A stretch of DNA of 64,000 nt, from positions 310,001 through 374,000 of the forward strand of contig JBOEHK010000002.1 in NCBI GenBank assembly GCA_050633885.1. Reading direction: 5' to 3'. The translations under genes and the position numbers were made by a program. The notes beneath the pieces were generated by a model. It was not told where the DNA came from and ran no database searches. It worked only from the letters and a program-made list of their open reading frames with translations. Origin of the DNA: JAWSVE01 sp050633885. GTDB taxonomy: Bacteria > Pseudomonadota > Gammaproteobacteria > Pseudomonadales > Cellvibrionaceae. Shown in pieces: positions 17,443 to 26,992 of the stretch (its first letter is position 1; the number at the start of each line of letters is the position of its first letter).

Positions 17443-18897
17443 ATGAGATTGTTCATCCGAATCATCCTTTCAATTCATGCTGTTATTTTGTTAGCGTCGG
17501 CGATTGTCGTACCCGTCATGGCGCAGTCGACTAAAACAACAGCCGCTAGTGCTGACGCGGTTCAGTATTCTCAAGCTGAACTTGACCAGATGCTGGCACC
17601 TATCGCTTTATATCCTGACAGCGTTCTTTCTCATTTGTTAATTGCTGCCACCTATCCACTGGAAGTGGTGATGGCTGATCGCTGGGCCAAAAATAATTCG
17701 CGTAAAACAGGGGATGATGCGATCAATGCTGTTGACGATAAGGAGTGGGATGCGAGTGTAAAAGCCTTAGTGGCATTTCCGACAGTACTAGAGCGTTTAA
17801 GTCATGATTTGGATTGGACTGAATCCATCGGTGAAGCGTTTCTTTCTGATGAAGAGAGGGTGCTAGAAACAATCCAAAATTTACGTCAGCGAGCATATGA
17901 TGAAGGGAGTTTGGATTCCTTAGATCACTTACGAGTGACCAACGAAGACGATGACATTGTGATCGAGCCTGCTCATCGTGAAGTGGTGTACATCCCTGTT
18001 TATAACACACGAATTGTCTATGGCCCTTGGTGGTGGAATGACTATCCGCCTATTTATTGGCATCACGATGATTTTTATCATCGTCGAAGTCATGTGGTGT
18101 ATTGGGGGCCAAGTGTTTATTTGTCGCATTCTTTTTTCTTTGGTGGATTTCATTGGCGTAACCATCATGTGGTGGTGGTTGATAGCCGATACCGACATCG
18201 TTACAGAAATTATTATTATTCAAATCGACATTTAACCCGCTATCAGCATTCGCGACGTTGGCAGCATGATCGTCATCATCGCCGTGGTGTTGAGTATAAA
18301 AATCCACGCACTCGGGATTATTTTGAACGAAGAGATCGTGATACTCGCACAATGAATACCCGACGTGAGCGGGCAGCGAGACAAGTGGAAAATAGATTGC
18401 GTCGAAATGAGCGAATGGAGAATTCAAGAAACCAATCGATGGATACTCGTAGTATTAAAAGAGAGGAGCGTTCTAGGCGTGATCGTGCAAGAGGTGATCG
18501 CTCAAGAGAGGAAAGAAGTGATTCCCGTCGAATAAATAATTCAGAACAACGTCGGCAGAATAATACACGCTCAATTAGAAAAGAGAGAGCTGTAAACGAC
18601 AGTAGACAAAATAGATCAGCACGCGATGAACGTAGAGCGAGAGAAGTTGGGGCGAGAGAATCTAGCGGTTCTCGAGATCGTTCAACCAGAAAAGAAGTAC
18701 GTGCAGAGCGAGCAGTTGAATCAAACAGAAGGGAGAGAACCGAAAAAAGAATAGATACACGTGCCATTAAGTATTCAGAAAGAGCCAATAGGAGGAGTGA
18801 GTCAAGAACTCGATCTGTCAAACGAGACAGATCGAGTTCAGAGAGACCAAGAAGACAGTCGGGGCAGCGATCAGTGCGTGATAGACGTTTTCAGTAA
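17443..18897 (+). CDS. DUF3300 exported protein with Arg-rich tail
   Basis: A 484-residue protein. Signal peptide (about 1-27, ending VMAQS), then a DUF3300 domain (about 40-220: QMLAPIALYPDSVLSHLLIAATYPLEVV; VVYIPVYNTRIVYGPWWW), an aromatic and His-rich middle, then about 200 residues dominated by Arg, Ser, Glu and Asp with no hydrophobic core, probably disordered. DUF3300 function is unknown. Twenty-four bp upstream of a beta-barrel gene, so likely cotranscribed. The tail could bind nucleic acid, LPS or other anionic surfaces, by inference. Confidence 0.85.
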   Translation: MRLFIRIILSIHAVILLASAIVVPVMAQSTKTTAASADAVQYSQAELDQMLAPIALYPDSVLSHLLIAATYPLEVVMADRWAKNNSRKTGDDAINAVDDKEWDASVKALVAFPTVLERLSHDLDWTESIGEAFLSDEERVLETIQNLRQRAYDEGSLDSLDHLRVTNEDDDIVIEPAHREVVYIPVYNTRIVYGPWWWNDYPPIYWHHDDFYHRRSHVVYWGPSVYLSHSFFFGGFHWRNHHVVVVDSRYRHRYRNYYYSNRHLTRYQHSRRWQHDRHHRRGVEYKNPRTRDYFERRDRDTRTMNTRRERAARQVENRLRRNERMENSRNQSMDTRSIKREERSRRDRARGDRSREERSDSRRINNSEQRRQNNTRSIRKERAVNDSRQNRSARDERRAREVGARESSGSRDRSTRKEVRAERAVESNRRERTEKRIDTRAIKYSERANRRSESRTRSVKRDRSSSERPRRQSGQRSVRDRRFQ

Positions 18898-18921
18898 TGT
18901 ATAAATTTTTTGGAGTGAGTC

Positions 18922-19530
18922 ATGATGATAAATAGATTTAAATTACCCCTAGCTTTTTTAATTATTTCAGGAGCAGCAGTATCAACTGCTGTAGCAGACA
19001 GTGAAGGTTATGCGATTGATTTGTTGATTGGAGAAGCAGGACAAAAAAACTCAGAAGATTATTCTCAAACGATATCGGGTAGTGATACGTCGAAAGGTAT
19101 TCGATTCACAGCGCAATTAAACAGAGTGATAGGAATAGAAGTCGGTTATACAGATTTTGGAGAAGTGTCCGATGGATACATTAATGAATTCGATGAAGAT
19201 GTGACTGATTATGTGGATAGCAGCGCACTTAATATTGGAATGAATGCGAGAATTCCTTTAGGTCATACAGTGTCATTAGTGGGACGAGTAGGCATTGCTA
19301 GCTGGGATTTAGATTATAAAGAAAAAAATAGCGGATTTCCTGGTGATGACTATAAAGATAGTGATGAAGGTGTTGATGGTTATATCGGAGTGGGATTACG
19401 ATTTGATCTTGAAGAAAATTTCCGTGTTGGTATTGAATATACGGGGCTAGGTTATAGTGCTTCGTTAGGTGCGGCAAATACTGATCATATCATTAATAAT
19501 TTGGCCATTTCTGCCGGATTTACATTTTAA
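18922..19530 (+). CDS. Outer-membrane beta-barrel protein
   Basis: A 202-residue protein with a signal peptide (cleavage after STAVA-D), alternating amphipathic strands and a C-terminal Phe (SAGFTF), all typical of a small OmpA-transmembrane-like or OprF-like 8-stranded barrel. Motifs such as IGIEVGYTDFGEVS, LVGRVGIASWDLDY and GYIGVGLRFDLEENFRVGIEYTG are barrel strands. Ligand or role unknown. RBS TGGAGTGA is close to the ATG. Follows the DUF3300 gene directly. Confidence 0.82.
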   Translation: MMINRFKLPLAFLIISGAAVSTAVADSEGYAIDLLIGEAGQKNSEDYSQTISGSDTSKGIRFTAQLNRVIGIEVGYTDFGEVSDGYINEFDEDVTDYVDSSALNIGMNARIPLGHTVSLVGRVGIASWDLDYKEKNSGFPGDDYKDSDEGVDGYIGVGLRFDLEENFRVGIEYTGLGYSASLGAANTDHIINNLAISAGFTF

Positions 19531-19576
19531 ATATTGAGATTTAACTTGGCGATAGTTTTCTTTGTTTGGTAGATAT

Positions 19577-19605
19577 AATAGGAGCGCAAGTGCACTCCTA
19601 TTTTT
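19577..19605. terminator. Bidirectional terminator
   Basis: Stem AATAGGAG / CTCCTATT with two more pairs after one mismatch and a 4-nt loop, then TTTTT. Lies between the convergent barrel gene and allophanate hydrolase gene. Confidence 0.65.
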
Positions 19606-19638
19606 AAATTGAAAAAAGTGTGTTGAAAGAGGCTAAAG

Positions 19639-21495
19639 CTATTTGATAGGTGCTGTTTTTTCACTGATATATTTTTTCCAGCTTTTTAATTCGGTAATAT
19701 CTTTTGCGCCATTAATACCGTGAGCTTCGCAGATAAAACCGCTCTCCCATCGCCGGTCTATCAGTTGAACTTTTCCAATGCCAAGTGGTGGTGGAATTTC
19801 AGCTACAAAAGAACCGAAGTTTTCAATGGGTACTTGCCAAACCTCTACCTCAATGGATTCACCGCCATCGTCAACTCTCATCATGCCGGGTCGAAAAGGT
19901 GGGCCTCCCGCTAGCGCATAGAGTTTATAGTCTGGAGATGATTGAGTTTTTTCCAGCAATGTTGCACCACGCTCAGTCAGTTGCCAATTAAGCGGTAAGT
20001 TTTTGAGGTGAGCGCCGCAAACAACAACATTAATTGTTCTTGACGGCGTTTTTCCAATATTATTTTGATTGATTGTTGCCGTTACCAGCGAGCTATCACC
20101 GAGTGGTAGCGTAAAAGCGTTTTGTATTTCAGATGCTAGACTTAATAAGCGTTTGTCAGCAAAAGCTGAGTGAAACAGTGTCACGCCAAAACCAATACCA
20201 TTTTGGTAAAAACTGGCCGGTACAACCACTGCAGAGCAGTCCAGCAAATTCATAAAGTTAGTGTAATAACCCATGTTGGAATTTAATTGAATCGGGTCTT
20301 TATTGACTTCATCAATCGAGTAAAAGGTACCGGCGGTTGGCGTTATAATCATATCCACACTCGCTAAGATTTTATCCGCCTGTTGCTTAAGCGCCTGAAG
20401 ACGATACTGAAAAGAAAATGTTTCTAGGGCAGAGAATGTCTTTCCATTCTCAATAATTGTTCGAATAACCGGTAATAATGCATTTGGAGAATCTTCGATT
20501 AAAGGTAACGTTGCTAAATACCTTTCTGCCACCCAAGGGCCTTCGTATAGTAACTTTGCGGCTTCTATGAAAGGTTCAAAATCAATTTCAATCAGTGTTG
20601 AGTTTAATTGTTGGATGTTGTCTAAGCTTCTCTTAAATATCTGTGTAGATTCGGTGTTGTTGAAAAAATTGAATTGATTCTGTTTGGGAACGCCTATTCT
20701 GAGTTTCGGAGAGGAATGATTTTGCAGTATTTCTCTCGTCCTATAATAAAATTTTCCATTATTAAACGTATTCTTTCTAGCGTACTCATCTGTCTCATCA
20801 AATTGTGCGGCAATATTAAACACTGTGTTTGCATCATCGACGGTTAATGAAAAAATACTCACTGCATCTAAACTACGGCATGCGGGAACAACGCCTTGGG
20901 TGCTGAGTAAACCTTTAGTCGGCTTGAGGCCGACAATATTATTGAGCGACGCGGGGACTCGTCCCGATCCTGCAGTATCAGTACCCAGTGAAAACGTTAC
21001 CCATTGTTTTGAAACAGCCACAGCAGAGCCAGAACTAGAACCGCCAGAAATTATGTTGTCATTGAGCGCGTTTTTAACTGGCCCCCAAGGTGACCGAACG
21101 CCGACTAATCCCGTTGCAAATTGATCTAAGTTTGTTTTTCCAATTGGAATTGCGCCTGCGTTAATAAGTTGTTGAACAACGAAAGCGCTGTTGTCAGGTG
21201 TATAAGAAAAATCAGGACAAGCGGCTGTCGTTGGGATATTTTTTAGATCGATATTATCTTTAATCGCGAACGGGATACCGAAGAGCGGTAAAGAATCGGG
21301 TGATTTATCATCAAGAAAGTGTAAATACGGAGAAAGTTGTTCTAAGTTGAGTAGAGAGATCCAAATAGGGTTATCAGTGACCTCACTGTATTTTTTATGG
21401 AGGTGTTCAATAAGTTGAGTCGGTGTGAAATCGCCCTTTAAATAATGTTGTTTTAGTCCGCTGATAGTAATGTCTAAATCATTAAAAACTGTCAT
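19639..21495 (-). CDS. atzF: Allophanate hydrolase
   Basis: A 618-residue enzyme hydrolysing allophanate to 2 NH3 and 2 CO2. The amidase-signature domain (about 1-440) shows the Ser-cisSer-Lys triad context: FAIKDNIDL (Lys), NIISGGSSSGSAVAVS (cis-Ser) and LGTDTAGSGRVPAS (nucleophile Ser). A C-terminal domain (about 470-618, VVVCGAHLKNLPLNWQL; LYALAGGPPFRPGMMR; GFICEAHGI) is the AtzF-type second domain. Last gene of the operon, 60 bp after the carboxylase; here it finishes guanidine breakdown. The length fits the family (about 600). Confidence 0.93.
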   Translation of the reverse strand: MTVFNDLDITISGLKQHYLKGDFTPTQLIEHLHKKYSEVTDNPIWISLLNLEQLSPYLHFLDDKSPDSLPLFGIPFAIKDNIDLKNIPTTAACPDFSYTPDNSAFVVQQLINAGAIPIGKTNLDQFATGLVGVRSPWGPVKNALNDNIISGGSSSGSAVAVSKQWVTFSLGTDTAGSGRVPASLNNIVGLKPTKGLLSTQGVVPACRSLDAVSIFSLTVDDANTVFNIAAQFDETDEYARKNTFNNGKFYYRTREILQNHSSPKLRIGVPKQNQFNFFNNTESTQIFKRSLDNIQQLNSTLIEIDFEPFIEAAKLLYEGPWVAERYLATLPLIEDSPNALLPVIRTIIENGKTFSALETFSFQYRLQALKQQADKILASVDMIITPTAGTFYSIDEVNKDPIQLNSNMGYYTNFMNLLDCSAVVVPASFYQNGIGFGVTLFHSAFADKRLLSLASEIQNAFTLPLGDSSLVTATINQNNIGKTPSRTINVVVCGAHLKNLPLNWQLTERGATLLEKTQSSPDYKLYALAGGPPFRPGMMRVDDGGESIEVEVWQVPIENFGSFVAEIPPPLGIGKVQLIDRRWESGFICEAHGINGAKDITELKSWKKYISEKTAPIK

Positions 21496-21555
21496 CGTTT
21501 AATCCTGAAAAACTATGAGTAGGTTGTGTGTCTTAGTCGTTGATAAAACAATTCA

Positions 21556-24500
21556 TTAAATAACAGGTTCAATAACGGCAAGGAGCTGGCCTGCCGAGAC
21601 TTGCTGGCCTTGTTGCTTGAGAATACTTTTTAGTGTGCCTTTTTCTGGCGAAGCGATTTCAATTTCCATTTTCATCGATTCTAAAACACAGATGACCTGT
21701 CCCTCCTCCACGGTATCGCCTTCGGATACGACCCATTGCCAAATGTTACCGGCAATATGGCTTTCAACACCGATACAGTTTTCAGGAACCGGCGATTGCT
21801 CAGCATTCGCCTCCGTATCCTCACTGACTTCAAAATGAATTTGTCCGCTCTCAACCCAGCGTTGTAGTTCTTCATCAAAGGCTATATTTCTTTGTTTTGT
21901 GAAGTCAGTAATGGTGTCGTTGTTTGCATCTAAAAAATCTTGGTATTCATCGAGGTCGAAAGTCGTTTCTTCAATATTCAACGAGTATTCACCGCGAGGA
22001 AATTTTTCACGGATGTCGATCAGTTCGTCAGCGGTCACTTCATAAAATTTAATTTGGTCGAAGAATCGTAATAACCAAGGCTGAATGAATTCTTTTGTGG
22101 TTCGATATCGATTCCACATTTGCAGCGTTCTACCAATAAATTGATAGCCTCCCGGTCCTTCCATGCCGTACACGCAAAGATAAGAGCCGCCAATGCCAAC
22201 TGAATTTTCAGCAGTCCACGTTCTTGCGGGATTATATTTTGTAGTGACTAATCGATGACGCGGATCTAGTGGTGTTGCAACCGGAGCACCCAAATACACA
22301 TCGCCTAAACCCATGACAACATAGCTAGCGTCGAAGACGATTTTTTTTACATCTTCAATGGAATCAAGACCATTAATACGTCGAATGAACTCAATATTGC
22401 TTGGACACCAAGGCGCATCCTTTCGTACAGATTGCCTATATTTTTCAATGGCAATACGACAGGCCTCATCATCCCAGCTGATAGGGATGTGAACGATACG
22501 AGAGGGGACGGATAACTTTTGTGAGTGTTGTAAATCGTGTTCAGCCGCAATGATTTTGTCGACTAAATCTTCAAGTGTGATTGTGAAGTTGTTGTAGTGA
22601 ACTTGCAGTGAGCGAATACCTGGCGTGAGCTCCAGTACGCCGGCAATTTTTTGTTCTTGCAGCCATAGCATTAATGCGTGGGCGCGAAATCGTAAACGAA
22701 TATCTAATTCAAGTGGTCCGTATTCAATCAACAGGTATTTGTCACCCGCGGGTCGAAAAACAATATCTGTTCCGAAAGTATCTGACGTTAAGCATTTAAA
22801 AATAGGGGACGTTGATTGTGGAGAAAACGAATATGTTTCAAAAAAATCTAAAGTTGTTTTTTTATTCTCCGCATTCTTATCAATAGAGCGAATAGATAAT
22901 AACTGTTTTTCTTCTAGTTGCTTAGCGATCGCCTGCGTAACAGGAATGAATTGAATATTATCGCCCGCTTTTAATTGACCAAGCTTCCAGAGATCAGCAG
23001 TAATGACAGTGGCGGGACAAACAAATCCACCGAGAGAAGGTCCGTCGGGACCTAATATGACGGGCATGTCTCCCGTAAAATCAATTGAGCCGATGGCGTA
23101 AGCGTTGTCGTGAATATTTGAGGGATGCATTCCCGCTTCGCCGCCGGTTTTTCTCGCCCACTCTGGTTTAGGGCCAATTAAACGGATACCGGTTCGGCTA
23201 GAGTTGTAATGTACTTTCCAGGTTGAAGAAAAAAACGTTTCGATGTCGTTGGCCGTAAAAAAATCAGGGGCGCCATGGGGACCATAGATAACATTGATTT
23301 TCCAATCATTGGTTATGTGTGGTCGGTCAGCTACTGAGTCATTATTGAGGCCATTTAAATTTTTCTTATGTGACGAGGGTAGCGCCTCCATAAGATGCTG
23401 ATTTTCTAAATGAAGTACATCGCCAGTCCGTAACGCTCTTCCGCTAAAGCCGCCAAACTGCCCTAAAGTAAATGTCGATTTAGAATTTAAATAAGTATTG
23501 GATTCTAGTCCGCCAGCAAAGAGCAAATAAGTTCGAGCACCCGCTTCTTTTACTTTTCCTAGTTTTAAGGTTTGATTGGGTTTTGCTTGAATAATTTCCC
23601 AGAGGTTAATGGTCACGCCATCTAAAGTGGCGTCAATGTCTGCACCACACAGCACAAAGTAGACAGCAGAATTAAATTGTAATGTAGGGCCACTTAGTGT
23701 GATTTCTAATCCGGCTTGGCTTTCTTGTAAATGAGTTGAATCTTTCTCGGTGTTGAAAGTGTTGTCGTCGTTAAGAAGATCGCTGAAAAAATTTGAAAGA
23801 AGTTGCTGACCCATTCGAAATGAATAATTGTCGAAAGCGCCAGAGGGCGGAACACCCACACTCCAATAGCCTTTCCGCCCAGGATAATCTTGAATGGTCG
23901 TCATGGTGCCGGGAGAGATAACATCTATGGTCGAAGGCGTGTAAGAAAATTCATTGAGGTAGCGCGTAAACATATCGCCATCTTGAAAAATAGTACTTTG
24001 CAAGATCGATCGAACATAATCAATGTTAGTTTCAATGCCTTGTATAACAATATCGCTCAGTGTTGATTCGAGGAGTGACATTGCAGCTTCTCGCGATGGA
24101 GCTGTACAGATAACTTTTCCCAGCATGGGATCAAAAAAAGGTGACACTTCTAAGCCGGTACTAATCCAGTGATCGATGCGAATGCGTTCTTTATCCGCTT
24201 TAGAATGCATTGTGGAAGGAAATGCAACTTCGCTAAGTAATCCAGCGCTGGGTAAAAAATTCTTATGCGGATTTTCTGCATAAACTCTCGCTTGTATAGA
24301 ATGCCCTGTTGGTTTTAAAGTGGACGCTCTTTGTTGTAAATCATGAAGAGTGTTTGATGCCTGCAATAGCATCCATTCGACAAGGTCGACGCCGTAGACT
24401 TCTTCTGTGACACCATGTTCCACTTGGAGACGAGTGTTCACTTCTAGGAAGTAAAATGATTGTTCTATCGCATCATAAATGAATTCTACTGTACCCGCAT

Positions 24501-25437
24501 TTCTATAGTTAACGGCGGAGACTAATGTTGCGGCAACATCGTGTAGTTTTTTTCTTATCGCTTCAGGTAAGTTAGGGGCAGGCGTTTCTTCAAGGACTTT
24601 TTGGTGTCGGCGTTGAGCGGAACAATCTCTTTCACCGAGTGCAACAGCAAAGCCTTTACCATCACCAAAAACTTGAACTTCAATGTGGCGCGCTCGTAAT
24701 ATATATTTTTCTATAAAAACGCCATCGTTACTAAAGTTATTAGCACTGAGCCGTTTTACACTATCAAAAGCGTGCTGTAATTCTTCAACGTCATTGCAGA
24801 CTTGCATGCCAATGCCGCCACCACCTGCTGTGCTTTTTAAAATAATAGGGTAGCCAATACGTTGAGCGGCTTGCTCTGCTTCTTCAAGAGAAAGTAGTAA
24901 GTCCGTTCCAAGTAATAGTGGAACATTATTCTTTTGAGCGATATCCCGCGCAGTATGTTTTAAACCGAACGTCCGCATTTGTTCTGCTGTTGGGCCAATG
25001 AAAACAATGTTTTTTGATTCGCATTGTTCGACAAAATCAGGGTTTTCACTGAGAAATCCATAGCCTGGGTGAACGGCATTCGCTTTGGATTGTTGAATAA
25101 TAGCGAATAATTTTTTTTCGTTTAAGTAAGTGTCTGTCGCGGCTCCTTCACCAAGGCAATAGGCTTCGTCCGCTAATGTGACGTGCAGAGAGTCTGCATC
25201 AGCTTTTGCATAAACGGCAACTGAGGTAATCCTCATTTTTTTGAGTGTTCGGATAATGCGAACTGCGATTGCTCCGCGATTTGCAATTAAAACCTTTGAG
25301 AATGCTGTCATGTTATTGTTCGCGCTGTTGCGTTCACTTTTATTTTCGATGCTATTCTCAGTAGTGTTAGAAGCGTTATGCGAAGGGCTCCCGTCTTTTG
25401 ATGAGATGGTTTTTGATGACATGATTTTTGAAAGCAT
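21556..25437 (-). CDS. Biotin-dependent guanidine (urea-type) carboxylase
   Basis: A 1293-residue single-chain carboxylase. Order: biotin carboxylase with ATP-grasp (SKVLIANRGAIAVRIIRTL; GGGGIGMQV; EVNTRLQVEHGVTE), a KipA/AHS2-like and then KipI/AHS1-like carboxyltransferase region (VISPGTMTTIQDYPGRKGYW; FRPAGDKYLLIEYGPLELD), and a C-terminal biotinyl domain with ESMKME (biotin Lys1256). The domain order is that of urea carboxylase, but behind a guanidine riboswitch and DUF1989 genes the physiological substrate is probably guanidine, giving carboxyguanidine. Residues 1-42 before MTAFSKVLIANRG (ATG 25311) are Ser/Asn-rich and absent from typical homologues; neither start has a clear RBS. Cytoplasmic. 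Confidence 0.85.
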   Translation of the reverse strand: MLSKIMSSKTISSKDGSPSHNASNTTENSIENKSERNSANNNMTAFSKVLIANRGAIAVRIIRTLKKMRITSVAVYAKADADSLHVTLADEAYCLGEGAATDTYLNEKKLFAIIQQSKANAVHPGYGFLSENPDFVEQCESKNIVFIGPTAEQMRTFGLKHTARDIAQKNNVPLLLGTDLLLSLEEAEQAAQRIGYPIILKSTAGGGGIGMQVCNDVEELQHAFDSVKRLSANNFSNDGVFIEKYILRARHIEVQVFGDGKGFAVALGERDCSAQRRHQKVLEETPAPNLPEAIRKKLHDVAATLVSAVNYRNAGTVEFIYDAIEQSFYFLEVNTRLQVEHGVTEEVYGVDLVEWMLLQASNTLHDLQQRASTLKPTGHSIQARVYAENPHKNFLPSAGLLSEVAFPSTMHSKADKERIRIDHWISTGLEVSPFFDPMLGKVICTAPSREAAMSLLESTLSDIVIQGIETNIDYVRSILQSTIFQDGDMFTRYLNEFSYTPSTIDVISPGTMTTIQDYPGRKGYWSVGVPPSGAFDNYSFRMGQQLLSNFFSDLLNDDNTFNTEKDSTHLQESQAGLEITLSGPTLQFNSAVYFVLCGADIDATLDGVTINLWEIIQAKPNQTLKLGKVKEAGARTYLLFAGGLESNTYLNSKSTFTLGQFGGFSGRALRTGDVLHLENQHLMEALPSSHKKNLNGLNNDSVADRPHITNDWKINVIYGPHGAPDFFTANDIETFFSSTWKVHYNSSRTGIRLIGPKPEWARKTGGEAGMHPSNIHDNAYAIGSIDFTGDMPVILGPDGPSLGGFVCPATVITADLWKLGQLKAGDNIQFIPVTQAIAKQLEEKQLLSIRSIDKNAENKKTTLDFFETYSFSPQSTSPIFKCLTSDTFGTDIVFRPAGDKYLLIEYGPLELDIRLRFRAHALMLWLQEQKIAGVLELTPGIRSLQVHYNNFTITLEDLVDKIIAAEHDLQHSQKLSVPSRIVHIPISWDDEACRIAIEKYRQSVRKDAPWCPSNIEFIRRINGLDSIEDVKKIVFDASYVVMGLGDVYLGAPVATPLDPRHRLVTTKYNPARTWTAENSVGIGGSYLCVYGMEGPGGYQFIGRTLQMWNRYRTTKEFIQPWLLRFFDQIKFYEVTADELIDIREKFPRGEYSLNIEETTFDLDEYQDFLDANNDTITDFTKQRNIAFDEELQRWVESGQIHFEVSEDTEANAEQSPVPENCIGVESHIAGNIWQWVVSEGDTVEEGQVICVLESMKMEIEIASPEKGTLKSILKQQGQQVSAGQLLAVIEPVI

Positions 25438-25545
25438 GGGTTTTTAAATCAAATAGTGGGTCGTCCCGTTAGTGTCTATTTCTCCAGGCCGTCCCGAAAA
25501 AATATTACTGTCTGTCGTTGTTGCCGGCGTTCTAATCAATTTTAG

Positions 25546-26181
25546 TTACCAGATAAAAATGCCTATCGGTGTTGGGTTGTAACCATTGCAGGGGTTGTTG
25601 AGTTGCGGACAATTAGAAATCAATGCAATCACATCCATTTCTGCTCTCATTTCCACATATTTTCCCGGTGCGGAAATACCATCCTCAAATGTTAATCCAC
25701 CGTCTTGTGTCACTGGGACATTCATAAAAAAATTAATATTATGGGTGATGTCTCGTTTGGTTAAGCCTAATTCTTCATTTTCTGCGATTGCGAGCATCCA
25801 GCTATCTCGGCACGCATGCATGCAACGTTTTTCTAATGCGTATCGAACGGTATTGCTTTCAGTCGCACAAGCTCCACCTAATGTGTCATGTCTTCCACAC
25901 GTGTCGGCTGTAATGGTTAGCAGGGTATTACCATGATTGGATAATAATTTTGTTCCTGCGGTTAAATACACGTTACCTTGCTCTCGAACAGTATCCATTG
26001 CGCTATAACGCTCTGACACATCATTTGCGTTGTAAAATAAAGTATCTGCCGCTTGGTTGCCTTCGCTATCTAAGATGCGAAAAGTTTGTCCGGCTTTTAT
26101 GATCTGGATGAAATAATCGCCTGCTAAAACAGTTTCATGAAGTACAGCGTTATCAGTAACAAGTACACTTTCTTTTATCAT
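25546..26181 (-). CDS. DUF1989 protein, carboxyguanidine deiminase subunit candidate
   Basis: A 211-residue DUF1989 protein ('urea carboxylase-associated protein 1' size class). Motifs: GQTFRILDSEGNQAADTLFYN, SNHGNTLLTITADTCGRHDTLGGAC, THNINFFMNVPV and ISAPGKYVEMRAEMDVIALISNCPQLNNPCNGYNPTP, with conserved Cys and His for a metal site. Paired with the next DUF1989 gene; such pairs have been described as the two subunits of carboxyguanidine deiminase (CgdAB), which converts carboxyguanidine to allophanate and ammonia. I cannot say which is CgdA and which is CgdB. Confidence 0.8.
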   Translation of the reverse strand: MIKESVLVTDNAVLHETVLAGDYFIQIIKAGQTFRILDSEGNQAADTLFYNANDVSERYSAMDTVREQGNVYLTAGTKLLSNHGNTLLTITADTCGRHDTLGGACATESNTVRYALEKRCMHACRDSWMLAIAENEELGLTKRDITHNINFFMNVPVTQDGGLTFEDGISAPGKYVEMRAEMDVIALISNCPQLNNPCNGYNPTPIGIFIW

Positions 26182-26233
26182 GTTTTTTCTTTGCTGAGTT
26201 ATTTAAATATCAAATTATTTTTTGGATAAGCAT

Positions 26234-26992
26234 TTATAATAAATGATATAAACGGTTGTTTGCGAATCCACGCTTATTCTCTGGACGAAAGTTCAGACAG
26301 TAGTCATCATCTGTCACTGGATCTGATTCAATGAGTTCACACAAAACAGGTTTTCGAGGATATTCAGTAGAGCCGTTTAATGGATGCGGGCATGTATGCA
26401 AAATAACGAGCGTATCCATTTCGAAGCGGAGTGTGACAGAAGAAAGAGGTTTATCTGCTTTTTTTTCTTGAGAAGATTGTTCGAGAGATAAGTTGCCTTC
26501 ATTATCTACAACTACTTGACTGAACCAATTCACATTAGCTGCAAGGTCCTTTTCACCTAAGCCATATTTAGCAAGTTCGACAAGAAAACTACTATGCCCA
26601 TTTTGATGCCAATCGTTTTTTGCATCTTGATAATTTTTCGCGCCCCACTTTTTTTCCACGATGGATTTTGTTGTATTTCCGCAAACCGTATCATGCCATC
26701 CAAATGAATCGTCAGTGATGGAGCAAAAGATTCTACCCATATCAGAATATAAACAATTGCCGCGAGTAAGTTTGAATGTGTGTTGGCATTTTAGCGTGTC
26801 AGGTGCGTTGTAACGCTCCAATAAATCGTAAGGATTATAAAGCATCATGCCGACGTTTGCTTCGCCCTCAATATCCATCAATCGTAAGCTGACTCCTTTT
26901 TTTATACGCAAAGACCAATGAGACGCACCGGGCATTTTGTATTGGTAAATCAATTGGTTGTCAGTATGGGTTGTTGATTTGTCGTTGTTCAC
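26234..26992 (-). CDS. DUF1989 protein, second carboxyguanidine deiminase subunit candidate
   Basis: A 252-residue DUF1989 protein ('urea carboxylase-associated protein 2' size class). GVSLRLMDIEGEANVGMMLYNP, LYSDMGRIFCSITDDSFGWHDTVCG, AANVNWFSQVVV and VTLRFEMDTLVILHTCPHPLN align in order with its shorter neighbour, indicating an ancient duplication. Its ATG overlaps the stop of the ATPase gene by 4 bp, so the two are translationally coupled. Expected to form a hetero-oligomer with the 211-residue paralogue. Confidence 0.8.
   Translation of the reverse strand: MNNDKSTTHTDNQLIYQYKMPGASHWSLRIKKGVSLRLMDIEGEANVGMMLYNPYDLLERYNAPDTLKCQHTFKLTRGNCLYSDMGRIFCSITDDSFGWHDTVCGNTTKSIVEKKWGAKNYQDAKNDWHQNGHSSFLVELAKYGLGEKDLAANVNWFSQVVVDNEGNLSLEQSSQEKKADKPLSSVTLRFEMDTLVILHTCPHPLNGSTEYPRKPVLCELIESDPVTDDDYCLNFRPENKRGFANNRLYHLL

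Noticed and set aside
18318..18821. Minus-strand ORF of 167 codons, Leu/Ser/Arg-rich
   Set aside because: Antisense shadow of the Arg-rich tail of the DUF3300 gene; no ribosome site.
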